The position numbers were made by a program, and so were the translations under genes. Below are positions 1 to 7,278 of a stretch of DNA of 13,952 nucleotides, one piece after another. The notes under the pieces were generated by a model. It had not been told where the DNA came from. It did no database searches and was given only the letters and a program-made list of their open reading frames with translations. The stretch comes from Cyanobacteria bacterium HKST-UBA02. Lineage in GTDB: Bacteria; Cyanobacteriota; Vampirovibrionia; Obscuribacterales; Obscuribacteraceae. Position 1 is the stretch's first letter. Each line of letters starts with the position of its first letter. Where the stretch lies: assembly GCA_020431945.1 (NCBI GenBank), contig JAGQHH010000160.1, forward strand, positions 1-13,952. Direction: 5' to 3'.

Positions 1-1
1 C

Positions 2-253
2 GCCCTGCGCATGGAGATGTGCGAAAAAGACGGTTTCACACCCAGCCGTACCCTGGCCGACCGGATGTTCCAGCGCGGTCTCGAGGGTGGTATCAAGACC
101 CGCGGTCGCAGCATGGGTCTTATATTGGATATCGGCGGCTACTACAAAAACGTCGTCACCCTGGCTCCCTCGCTGGAGATTACTTTCGAAGAGATGGACC
201 TCGCCCGTGACTTATTGGATATAGTAATCAGCGAGAGCAAGGGCAGCAAATAG
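2..253 (+). CDS. Class III (PLP-dependent) aminotransferase, 3' end only
   Basis: The reading frame is open from the first bases of the window, so the start and most of the protein lie upstream. The visible 83 residues match the C-terminal small domain of class III aminotransferases of the diaminobutyrate/4-aminobutyrate/acetylornithine type. The most telling parts are the GGIKTRGRSMGLILDIGGYY stretch and the following NVVTLAPSLEIT, then a helix of the EEMDLARDLLD type that usually closes these enzymes. Such enzymes move an amino group between an amine or amino acid and a 2-oxo acid in the cytosol. The PLP lysine and the substrate-defining N-terminal part are outside the window, so the substrate cannot be named. 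The next gene starts 19 bases after the stop on the same strand, which suggests a shared operon. The family is fairly sure; the specific enzyme is not. Confidence 0.82.
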   Translation, partial: ALRMEMCEKDGFTPSRTLADRMFQRGLEGGIKTRGRSMGLILDIGGYYKNVVTLAPSLEITFEEMDLARDLLDIVISESKGSK

Positions 254-272
254 AAAGATATAGACATCAGAT

Positions 273-977
273 ATGAAATCACGCTCAATCGAGATTTTTT
301 GCGACTTCGACGGCACCATAACCGTAGGTGATACCGTCGACCTCCTCCTGGAGTCCCTGGCAGCCGACCAGTGGCGAGCCTTCGAGCGTCTCTGGGAAAG
401 AGGGGAAATCGGCTCCCGGGAATGCATGGCGGCTCAGATACCTCTCATCCAAGGAGGCTGGGACGCAATCGAGAAAGTTCTATCCGGTGTGGAAGTAGAC
501 CGGACCTTCGCCACCTTCGTGAGCTGGGCCCGCGGTCGTGCTGTGCCCCTGAGCATCGTCAGCGACGGTCTCGACCGGGTGATCCGGTACCTGCTCAGCA
601 AGAACGGCATCAATGTCGACAGGATCTGGTCCAATCATCTGGTGGAAGATGGGGATACCCTCAGCCTCGAGTTCCCCCCCCGGGGCAGCCGTTTCGTCTG
701 CGCTTCCGGGCATTGCAAGTGCCAGATTCTGGATGCTGCAAGAAAGAACCTCACCGTTATCATCGGTGACGGAAGAAGCGATTTCTGCTGGGCAGCCAAT
801 GCCGACGTGGTCTTCGCCAAAGACAAGCTCCTGACCTACTGCCAGAGCGAAGGCATCGCCTGCCTGCCCTATGAGAGCTTTCTGGATGTCCGGCTGAAAC
901 TGGAAGAGCTTCTGGCTACGCAGCCTGTGGACGACTTCGCCCCGCAACCGGTCTGGCAGCCAATCGTGGCGACATGA
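273..977 (+). CDS. MtnX-like HAD-family phosphatase
   Basis: This 234-residue protein has all the HAD phosphatase motifs of the phosphoserine phosphatase/MtnX branch. Motif I is DFDGT at residues 11-15 (nucleophile D11, acid/base D13), motif II is the serine of IVSDG (S97), the likely motif III lysine is K149 in GHCKC, and motif IV is IGDGRSD at 164-170 (D166, D170). The GHCK context and the later VFAKDKLLTYC segment are typical of MtnX (2-hydroxy-3-keto-5-methylthiopentenyl-1-phosphate phosphatase). No other methionine-salvage gene is visible, so a role in methionine salvage is not supported. It more likely removes a phosphate in the pathway of its neighbours. The Shine-Dalgarno sequence is weak. 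Its stop overlaps the next start in an ATGA, which implies translational coupling. The length is normal for the family. Confidence 0.85.
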   Translation: MKSRSIEIFCDFDGTITVGDTVDLLLESLAADQWRAFERLWERGEIGSRECMAAQIPLIQGGWDAIEKVLSGVEVDRTFATFVSWARGRAVPLSIVSDGLDRVIRYLLSKNGINVDRIWSNHLVEDGDTLSLEFPPRGSRFVCASGHCKCQILDAARKNLTVIIGDGRSDFCWAANADVVFAKDKLLTYCQSEGIACLPYESFLDVRLKLEELLATQPVDDFAPQPVWQPIVAT

Positions 978-2161
978 CGGGAAGCACGGGGATTCTCCTG
1001 CTTCATGGTCTCACCGGCATGCCCGCTGAGATGAGACCGCTGGAAAAACATTTCAAGCAAGCCGGCTTCGAGGTGGAATCGCCTCTCCTTCCCGGTCACG
1101 GCGGAACCCACCTGGAGCTCCTGGAAGCGGGCTGGCAGGACTGGGTCGAGGCGTCCAGAGAAGCCCTCGACAGGCTCTGCCAGAAAGTCGACCGGGTAGT
1201 GGCAATCGGGCTCTCCATGGGCGGCACCATAGGCGGGATTCTCGCCGCCGGAGACGCGCGCATCGCCGGGCTGGTGATGCTCTCTCCCACACTCTATTAC
1301 GACGGACCCTCGGTGAACGGATTGATGCGTTCTGCCCGGATCCGCCGCCTCATGCACCAGGCATGCTTCCTTTTTCCCGCCCTGCGCAGTTCGCTCTACT
1401 GGACCGAGAGGCCCCCTTACGGGCTCAAAGACGAGCGCCTGCAAAGACAGATAACCAGGGCCATCGAGGCGGCAGCCCAGGGCAAGAGCTGCCAGTTCGG
1501 GCTGTTCCGGACATATTACGGCAATCTTTTCGAGATGAATCTTCTCACCGATCATTTCTTCGGTCTCGCCGGCACTATCGACTGCCCCACCCTTCTCCTG
1601 CACAGTTATGAAGACACCATCGCCAGCCTCGCCAACGCCATGGATGTATACAGGCTCGTTTCCAGCAAAGAAAAACACCTGGTCATGCTCACCGGCTGCG
1701 ACCACGTAATGACTCTCGATCTGAATCGCAAGTTTGTCATCCGTCTCCTCAGCGAATTCGTCGATGATATTCTCGATGATAAAGGAATTCTCGCTCCGCC
1801 CGGGGCCTCTATCGAAAGCGGCATATCGATTCATCTCAGCCCACCGGTATTGTTCCAGGGAGAGTTTCGAGGCGAAATCACTCCCAGCTTCAGGCATCTG
1901 GTCACCCTCAAGAATAACAACCAGGAAGTCGTCTCCTTTCCCATCTCCTGGAGCAAGAGGAGAAACAAGACGGTCCTCGAGATCAACGGCGATTCCAGCA
2001 GCTTGAGACGCGACGCCGGGGATACGGCATGGCGAACCGTCGAGCATCTACTCGATACAAAAGCAAGAGTGATGAGAGCGCAACGCCTCGATCGCCCCAG
2101 GGAGCTATCCGGAACCAGATCTGGCACCAATTCCGGTATCACCTCCGGTATCCGATCGTGA
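974..2161 (+). CDS. Alpha/beta hydrolase (carboxylesterase/monoacylglycerol-lipase type) with C-terminal extension
   Basis: The first ~265 of 395 residues form a standard serine alpha/beta hydrolase. HGLTG at 11-15 supplies the oxyanion-hole region, GLSMGG at 79-84 is the nucleophile elbow with S81, D214 in SYEDT is the likely acid, and H244 in GCDHV is the catalytic histidine. No signal peptide is seen, so it should act in the cytosol on an ester or thioester. The protein runs ~125 residues past the usual end of this family. The extension looks partly beta-rich (about 280-330) and then polar, ending in four SG(T/I)x tetrapeptides. The start overlaps the upstream stop (ATGA), and its own TGA overlaps the GTG of the next gene. 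The substrate is unknown; the clustering suggests a joint pathway with the aminotransferase, the phosphatase and the acyltransferase-like protein. Confidence 0.85.
   Translation: MTGSTGILLLHGLTGMPAEMRPLEKHFKQAGFEVESPLLPGHGGTHLELLEAGWQDWVEASREALDRLCQKVDRVVAIGLSMGGTIGGILAAGDARIAGLVMLSPTLYYDGPSVNGLMRSARIRRLMHQACFLFPALRSSLYWTERPPYGLKDERLQRQITRAIEAAAQGKSCQFGLFRTYYGNLFEMNLLTDHFFGLAGTIDCPTLLLHSYEDTIASLANAMDVYRLVSSKEKHLVMLTGCDHVMTLDLNRKFVIRLLSEFVDDILDDKGILAPPGASIESGISIHLSPPVLFQGEFRGEITPSFRHLVTLKNNNQEVVSFPISWSKRRNKTVLEINGDSSSLRRDAGDTAWRTVEHLLDTKARVMRAQRLDRPRELSGTRSGTNSGITSGIRS
2108..2155 (+). repeat. Degenerate 12-bp tandem repeat (four units) at the 3' end of the hydrolase gene
   Basis: Four consecutive 12-base units at 2108, 2120, 2132 and 2144 encode S-G-T/I-x tetrapeptides at the very end of the alpha/beta hydrolase. 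The last two units share the exact 9-mer TCCGGTATC (2132-2140 and 2144-2152). The repeat ends directly before the overlapping stop/start of the next gene. In the downstream gene's frame the same bases also read as an open period-4 peptide, so copy-number change in 12-bp steps would keep both frames. Confidence 0.7.
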
Positions 2162-3228
2162 CAGCGGTGATTTCCCGAAACACTGCGGAGCTGAGCGCCC
2201 TCGAGCCCGATTCCTTGAATCAGGCATTTCTCGCCCATCCGCCTGAGGGATTCAAGACACTGACGGTGCGAGGCGGTCCGGCCTTTCTCGCTGATTTCGA
2301 TCTGCTCACCACTTTCGACGGCGATCAGAGCCGGGTGGAAAAATGGCTCGGGATTTTTCAGTTGCGACGCTTTACCATATTGCCGACACTCTTTCTGGGA
2401 AGCACAGTCAGCGAATACACATCCTGCTCTCAGGAGCCGGAAAAGATCCTCGCCGACCTGATCGAGACTGCCAGAGACAATAATTGCCAGCTGGTGATCG
2501 CCAAAGACCTGCCACTGAACTCGCCTCTTCTCTGCCAGGAGGAGAACCAGAAGGCCGAAAGACTGGTGGAGGCAGGCTCCCGTATCGGTCCATTCATCGA
2601 GGTGGCGGGTCAAGCTCTGGCATATGTGGATATCGACTTCCCCGACCTGGATGTCTTTCTGTCGCGAATGAGCCGCATCAGGCGCAAAGAGATGCGCAAG
2701 AAACTCAAGAGCAAGAACGGATTGCAGATCGAGGAGCGGCGCACCGGCGATGCATCCTTTGCCGATCCAGCCTTCCTGGACGAGCTGTACAGGCTCTATC
2801 TGAATGTCTACGAGCAGAGCCGCTATCACTTCGATCTTCTCAGCAGGGATTTCTTCGAATCGATCCTGAACTGCCGGGAAAACGGCGGTATCGTTTTCAT
2901 GTACAAGAAAGACGGAGAGCTCATCGGCTATAACATCTGCTTCGTTTACAGGGAGATGCTTGTGGACAAATATGTAGGATTCTCCTATCCACGCTGCCTG
3001 GAGAGCAATCTCTATTTCGTGAGCTGGTTTCATAATCTGGACTATGCGATCAGCAATAATCTCCGCCGTTATATAGCCGGCTGGACGGACCCGGGAGTAA
3101 AAGCCTCTCTGGGCGCCACATTCACCAGCACCAGACATCTGGTCTATATTCGCAATCCCCTGCTCCGTGCAGTCCTGTCGAGGCTCAAGCATCTCTTCGA
3201 GCCCGACTCTGAATGGCACCACCAGTAA
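2158..3228 (+). CDS. FemAB/GNAT-like acyltransferase (peptidoglycan-bridge/DUF482 style)
   Basis: The 356-residue product looks like a GNAT-fold protein of the FemAB-like group. There is a poorly conserved N-terminal half, then a strongly basic helix near 160-177 (RMSRIRRKEMRKKLKSK), then a GNAT-like core from about 195 to 330 with LYRLYLNVYEQS, the strand-turn GGIVFMYKKDGELIGYN, and a late GWTDPGVKASLGA segment. Such proteins transfer acyl or aminoacyl groups to amines, but catalytic residues are not obvious here. I chose GTG at 2158 because it overlaps the hydrolase stop (GTGA), matching the ATGA coupling one gene earlier. The frame is open upstream to an ATG at 2029, which would overlap the hydrolase by 133 bases. 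No clear Shine-Dalgarno precedes 2158. It is the last gene of the cluster and ends 9 bases from the convergent kinase gene. Family is moderately sure; function is unknown. Confidence 0.72.
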   Translation: MTAVISRNTAELSALEPDSLNQAFLAHPPEGFKTLTVRGGPAFLADFDLLTTFDGDQSRVEKWLGIFQLRRFTILPTLFLGSTVSEYTSCSQEPEKILADLIETARDNNCQLVIAKDLPLNSPLLCQEENQKAERLVEAGSRIGPFIEVAGQALAYVDIDFPDLDVFLSRMSRIRRKEMRKKLKSKNGLQIEERRTGDASFADPAFLDELYRLYLNVYEQSRYHFDLLSRDFFESILNCRENGGIVFMYKKDGELIGYNICFVYREMLVDKYVGFSYPRCLESNLYFVSWFHNLDYAISNNLRRYIAGWTDPGVKASLGATFTSTRHLVYIRNPLLRAVLSRLKHLFEPDSEWHHQ

Positions 3229-3237
3229 TACTGCAGG

Positions 3238-4833
3238 CTATTTAAGGGCCTTGATCACGTTCTGGATTTTCTTCTGGATCGCCTTATCCTGAAGGCTGTT
3301 ATAACCGCCATAACAGAGGAGCGCCACCAGTATGAGGGTGAGCACTTTCTGAATGAAAGACATTCCCGGGCTGCTGCTCCTGGCCTTGGCACGCTGGCTG
3401 AAGCCCTTGCTGTCCTTGTTGTTGCCGGTTGCGGGTTTGGCCAGAGCGAAGCGCCCCTGCTGCATCCTCAACCGAGAGAACTCCTGGACAGTAGGAAGCT
3501 GTCTCTGGCAATTCACGCAAAATCTCAGCTGCGCCCGCACCGGCGCCGAGCAGAAAGGACAATTCGAATAGCCCAGGTCATGATGGTACTCCTCATGGCT
3601 GGAGCGTCCATCTCGTCTGAAGAAAGATAGAAGCTTGTCGAGGAATCCCGACGGCTCTTCGTATTCTTCTTCTTCTTCTTCTTCGAATCCCATTGCTTCC
3701 ATTGGTTGCGTATGCCCTTTCCCCGAATGCTGGCTTCGTGCCGGCTGACCCTGATGAACCGACGTCTCCGTGCGAAGCTCGTTGATGACTTCCTGCACCC
3801 CGGAAGACATCTTCGATAGATCGAGGGCCGGATGCTCTCCGGTCGCCAGAGCTTCGGCTTCGCTCTCGAGATCCCGGAAGTTGACGTCTTCCATCCGGTA
3901 GCGATAAGACCTCACTTTCGGCCAGTCCCTGCGCATGGCGTTCTTGAGCTCCTTCAGAAACTCGCTGGCGGTAAGGTGCCTGGCTTCAGGCTCTTTGGAG
4001 AGAGCCCGGTTGAGCACATAAGTAGTCTCATTGCAGGCCTTCAGCTCCGGAATAGCCTGACTGAAGGGAATAGGCGTTCCATAGAGGTGACAGTCCATCA
4101 TCTCGATGGCGGACTTTGCCTTGAAAGGCAGACATCCGGACAGGGTCTCGTAGACGACGATGGCCATCGAGTAGATATCGCTCCTGGTATCAACCACCGA
4201 ATTGGAGAGACATTGCTCGGGGCTCATATAAGGCGGGCTCCCGCAAACGTCGCCGGCTCTGGTGATCTGGTAGACGTCCTCACCGAAAGGATCGGTCTCT
4301 TTCAGCTTGGAGAGACCGAAGTCCACTAGCTTAACCCAGTCCTCGGTCTCGCGGTGCTTGGCGAGGATGATATTCTCTGGTTTCAAGTCACGGTGAACGA
4401 TGTCCTGAGAGTGGGCGAACTCGAGCGCGTCGAGCACTTGCTCGAAAATCGTCATGGCCCGGTCGAAGGGCAGGGCGCCTTTGACCAGGAGCTCGTCCTT
4501 GAGGGAACGACCCTCGATGAAGTCCATCACCAGATAGGGTTGCCCCTGCTTGCTCATGCCGAAATCGTAGAGGGTGACGATATGGTGGTGGTTGAGCTGG
4601 GCGACGGTTCGCGCTTCCCTGTTGAATCGCTTGAGCGCCTCCGAATCCGCCACCTTGTGCGCATGGAGCATCTTCACCGCCATCACCCGGTCGGTCTGCT
4701 CGTCTTCCGCCTGGTAGACGACACCCATGCCACCACGGCCGAGAACCGAGACGATACGATACCGATCGGCTAGCTTGCTGCCGATCAGGGGATCTTTTGA
4801 AGGATCCTTCGAGGACTCCTTGCCAGGGTCCAT
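3238..4833 (-). CDS. Membrane-anchored Hanks-type Ser/Thr protein kinase with zinc ribbon
   Basis: A full kinase domain spans residues ~25-298 of 531: glycine loop GRGGMG (32-37), catalytic K54 in MAVK, helix-C E73, HRDLKPEN (147-154, catalytic D149), DFG (171-173) and SPE in place of APE (204-206). All key residues are present, so it should be active. A polar linker with seven successive glutamates (384-390) follows, then a zinc ribbon with C425/C428 and C439/C442, a K/R-rich stretch, one membrane segment at about 493-511 and a 20-residue lysine-rich tail. The positive-inside pattern puts kinase and ribbon in the cytoplasm. No PASTA or other sensor domain is present. ATG 4833 has GGAG six bases upstream; GTG 4872 is an in-frame alternative with a poorer ribosome site. 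It lies downstream of hemW on the same strand after ~108 bases, so co-transcription is possible. Confidence 0.93.
   Translation of the reverse strand: MDPGKESSKDPSKDPLIGSKLADRYRIVSVLGRGGMGVVYQAEDEQTDRVMAVKMLHAHKVADSEALKRFNREARTVAQLNHHHIVTLYDFGMSKQGQPYLVMDFIEGRSLKDELLVKGALPFDRAMTIFEQVLDALEFAHSQDIVHRDLKPENIILAKHRETEDWVKLVDFGLSKLKETDPFGEDVYQITRAGDVCGSPPYMSPEQCLSNSVVDTRSDIYSMAIVVYETLSGCLPFKAKSAIEMMDCHLYGTPIPFSQAIPELKACNETTYVLNRALSKEPEARHLTASEFLKELKNAMRRDWPKVRSYRYRMEDVNFRDLESEAEALATGEHPALDLSKMSSGVQEVINELRTETSVHQGQPARSQHSGKGHTQPMEAMGFEEEEEEEYEEPSGFLDKLLSFFRRDGRSSHEEYHHDLGYSNCPFCSAPVRAQLRFCVNCQRQLPTVQEFSRLRMQQGRFALAKPATGNNKDSKGFSQRAKARSSSPGMSFIQKVLTLILVALLCYGGYNSLQDKAIQKKIQNVIKALK
3664..3684 (-). 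repeat. Trinucleotide repeat, seven TTC (GAA on the coding strand)
   Basis: Seven perfect TTC units on the plus strand encode seven glutamates (residues 384-390) in the linker between the kinase domain and the zinc ribbon. A perfect 21-base triplet run is prone to slippage, but changes would stay in frame and only alter the length of the acidic tract. Confidence 0.85.
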
Positions 4834-4941
4834 CTCAGACTCCAACGCCTTGGATTTCTCAGCGGGGCACACTTTTAATTCTTCTACTAACTGGTGATAT
4901 CTCCATACCCGAGGCCGGGACAGGCTAAACGACGGGCAACG

Positions 4942-6087
4942 TCACATAAATTCAACTATGACGGAATTACTGACATACACGCCTTTCTGGGTGAGGAAAA
5001 GACGTCCTTCCGCCAGACGGACGAATCCGCCGTCTTGTAGCCTGTCGAGCCTTTCACGGTGGAGGTCGTAGAGGTCGATTCCATAGCGCTTCTCGAAGTC
5101 AGCCAGATCGATTCCCCGACGCATCCGCAGGCCGAGCATCAGCCCCTCTTTGACCCGGGTCTCCGGATCGATGAATTCGCTCACCTCATCTTCGGTGGGC
5201 GCCTTCATATAGCGCTTGAGAGAGCGGAAATTGGCGCTCCTGTAGCCATCCACATAGCGATGGGCGCCCACACCGAAGGCCAGGTAAGAGCCGTTCTTCC
5301 AGTATGTTGAGTTATGTAGCGAAGCAAAGCCGGGACGGGCGAAATTGGAGACCTCGTAGTGCTCGAAGCCGCTCCCGACAAGACGGTCGATCAGGAGATC
5401 GAGCATATCGACGAAGGCCGACTCGTCCGGATATGCCTCACTGTCCCGGGGAAATCGAGAATAGAGGGGAGAGTTGGCGGCAAGACTCAATCCATAGGCT
5501 GAAACATGCTTGATGGAGGGGTTTCTGTCTATGATCTCGAGAGCCCTTGCGAGGGTCCTCTCCCAGCTCGAGAGAGTCTGAGTAGGCAGACCGTACATAA
5601 AATCCAGGCTCAGACAGTCGAAATCTTCCCGGCAGGCCAGATCGATCCCGGCAAGAGCCTGCTCGACACTGTGATCACGCCCGATTGCCTGGAGCTCTTC
5701 GTCGAGGAGGGACTCGATACCGATGGAGAGACGGTTGATCCCCGATGCCCGCCATGCCGAAACCCTGTCCCTGGTTATAGCGTGGGGCGTGGTCTCCAGG
5801 GTCACTTCCGGGTTCGGCTCGACTTCCACGAGCCCGGTCAGAGTTTTGATTGCCGTATCGATATTGGCAGGCGACACCAGACCCGGTGTGCCCCCACCAA
5901 AATAGATAGTCCGGAGCCGGACGGGAGACTCCACTCTGGCAAGCCTTTCCCGGATCTCCATTTGAAGGACCTCGAAATACTCGTCTTCCAGGTGATCGAG
6001 ACCGGCAAAGGCAGCGAAATCACAGAAGTCGCATTTATGCGAGCAAAACGGAATATGCAAATATGCCGAGGCGACCGGGTCCAGCAT
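4942..6087 (-). CDS. hemW: HemW, radical SAM haem chaperone-like protein
   Basis: The 381-residue protein is a radical SAM enzyme of the HemN/HemW family. The [4Fe-4S] motif is CSHKCDFC (C15, C19, C22), with GGGTP at 64-68 as the SAM-binding glycine motif. The residue after the cluster motif is D-F rather than the extra cysteine of true oxygen-independent coproporphyrinogen oxidase, and the haem-binding signature HNSTYW is present at 258-263. Both points favour HemW, which binds haem and is thought to deliver it to haem proteins, over HemN. Length is usual for HemW. I chose ATG 6087; TTG 6093 would add two residues. It is divergent from the TPR gene across a 68-base gap that must hold both promoters, though none is clear by eye. 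The kinase gene follows downstream. Databases often mislabel this family as coproporphyrinogen III oxidase. Confidence 0.93.
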   Translation of the reverse strand: MLDPVASAYLHIPFCSHKCDFCDFAAFAGLDHLEDEYFEVLQMEIRERLARVESPVRLRTIYFGGGTPGLVSPANIDTAIKTLTGLVEVEPNPEVTLETTPHAITRDRVSAWRASGINRLSIGIESLLDEELQAIGRDHSVEQALAGIDLACREDFDCLSLDFMYGLPTQTLSSWERTLARALEIIDRNPSIKHVSAYGLSLAANSPLYSRFPRDSEAYPDESAFVDMLDLLIDRLVGSGFEHYEVSNFARPGFASLHNSTYWKNGSYLAFGVGAHRYVDGYRSANFRSLKRYMKAPTEDEVSEFIDPETRVKEGLMLGLRMRRGIDLADFEKRYGIDLYDLHRERLDRLQDGGFVRLAEGRLFLTQKGVYVSNSVIVEFM

Positions 6088-6155
6088 TATCAAACCGGCT
6101 TCAGGAAAGATCGACGCACCAGTGCAAGAATACCAGAAAAACGAGGAATCGAGAG

Positions 6156-7139
6156 ATGGTCAAGAGAGTCGGCATCCTGCTTTCAATCTGCCTGATTACA
6201 GCACTGGCAGCCTCCGCTGCCGATAAGCCCGGAGAGGCAGGCAAAGGCAAATACTATGACAGCTCGCTGCTCGCCGTATTTCGAGTGGGCGTCACCCACA
6301 CCGATCTGCGCTCGGTAGGCGACCTGATAATCAAGACTCGCCGGGAAATCACGAACAATCCTTCCAATCCCAATGCCCGCATGCGCCTGGGATGCTATCT
6401 CTACCTCACCGGCGACTACGAGGGAGCGGCTATGGAGATGAAAAGAGCCGTGGCCCTCGATCCCGACGATTATGTATGCCACACGATGCTGGCCAGGCTG
6501 CTCGATGAAGCCGGCGATCAATCCGCATCCCAGCTCGAGTACGAGAGAGCAATCAAGCTCAATCCGGATTTCCCGGATTCCCGGGTCATGTACGCCGAAA
6601 GCCTGATGAAAAGAGGCGGCATCTCCGAAGCCATAGACGAGTTCAGACAGGCGAACGAAACAAGACCGACGACTTTCGGGCTCTCCGGATTGTCGGAAGC
6701 CCTGGTGGTGGCCGATGATCCCGACGGTGCGGTGAAAGCAGCCCGGCAGGCGGTCTCGGTGATGCCCAACTCGGCTCGTGCCCATGTAGCCCTCACCAGA
6801 GCACTCTTGAAATCAGGCGAGACCGAGAGCGCCCTGCGCACGGCTCGTCAGGCTTCGCTCCTGGATCCCACCTCCCCGGACAGTCATATCGCCCTGGGCA
6901 GGGCGCTCTACGCCAACAAGAAGAAATCGGATGCGGTGAAGGAATTCCAGCAAGCCGTCAGCCTCGATCCTCTCAATGCCCAGGCTCGCAACGATCTGGG
7001 GTTCGCGCTCTACGGAGTCGGCGATGTCGCCTCGGCGGTCACCCAGCTCCAGCTTGCTCTGCGCCTCAATCCGCACCTGAGTGAGGCAAGAAATAATCTG
7101 GAAATTGCCATATTCGGACTGGCAGGCCAGGGCAAATAA
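6156..7139 (+). CDS. Exported TPR-repeat protein next to a secretin
   Basis: The 327-residue product begins with a signal peptide: basic MVKR, hydrophobic core at 6-18, and a likely signal peptidase I site after ASA (residues 19-21). No lipobox is seen, so it is not an obvious lipoprotein. From about residue 72 to 309 there are seven TPR units with a regular 34-residue spacing, each ending in the usual LDP/LNP-type turn (LDPDD, LNPDF, LDPTS, LDPLN, LNPHL). TPR solenoids bind partner proteins; the periplasm is the expected place. I start at ATG 6156, which has GAGGA at a proper distance; an upstream in-frame ATG at 6063 would bury the signal peptide and lie inside hemW. The secretin gene follows after 139 bases on the same strand. 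By analogy with TPR pilotins (PilF/PilW, Tgl) it may help secretin assembly, but that is inference. Confidence 0.88.
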   Translation: MVKRVGILLSICLITALAASAADKPGEAGKGKYYDSSLLAVFRVGVTHTDLRSVGDLIIKTRREITNNPSNPNARMRLGCYLYLTGDYEGAAMEMKRAVALDPDDYVCHTMLARLLDEAGDQSASQLEYERAIKLNPDFPDSRVMYAESLMKRGGISEAIDEFRQANETRPTTFGLSGLSEALVVADDPDGAVKAARQAVSVMPNSARAHVALTRALLKSGETESALRTARQASLLDPTSPDSHIALGRALYANKKKSDAVKEFQQAVSLDPLNAQARNDLGFALYGVGDVASAVTQLQLALRLNPHLSEARNNLEIAIFGLAGQGK

Positions 7140-7234
7140 CACCGCCATCGGTATCAGTGCGCACCGCATATACGACAAGCCTTCTTTCCATATATCACCC
7201 ATCTCCGGCGCCGCCGTAAATGGTGGCATCGCAA

Positions 7235-7262
7235 TTGCATTCTGAGCCTATAAGGTTAGAAT
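7235..7262 (+). promoter_or_regulatory. Possible weak sigma70-type promoter before the secretin gene
   Basis: TTGCAT (7235-7240) and TAGAAT (7257-7262) are separated by 16 bases, within the 139-base gap after the TPR gene. The -10 has one mismatch to consensus, but the -35 has only three matches. Transcription would begin about 10 bases before the start codon, leaving little leader, so the site may be chance and the secretin may be read from upstream. Confidence 0.25.
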
Positions 7263-7278
7263 TACAGAGAGTAATCTT

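Noticed and set aside
273..977. Naming the phosphatase mtnX of methionine salvage
   Set aside because: The motifs fit the MtnX-like family, but no other salvage gene is visible and the neighbours suggest another pathway.
869..2047. Minus-strand open frame (392 codons) opposite the hydrolase gene
   Set aside because: It is antisense to a gene with a complete catalytic triad and shows no domain of its own.
1831..3222. Long antisense open frame (463 codons, minus strand) opposite the hydrolase and acyltransferase genes
   Set aside because: Over the acyltransferase it is codon-aligned with the sense gene and survives because TTA, CTA and TCA codons are rare there. Its translation shows no recognisable domain, while the sense frames do.
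4873..4941. Promoter or GC-rich hairpin between hemW and the kinase gene
   Set aside because: No -35/-10 pair with good spacing was found, and CCCGAGGCCGGG has neither a usable loop nor a T tract.
4942..6087. Assignment as oxygen-independent coproporphyrinogen III oxidase (hemN)
   Set aside because: The fourth cysteine after the CxxxCxxC motif is missing and the HNxxYW haem-binding motif is present, which points to HemW.
6063..6155. Upstream ATG start for the TPR protein
   Set aside because: It would overlap the start of hemW and put 31 residues before a clear signal peptide. ATG 6156 has a good ribosome site.
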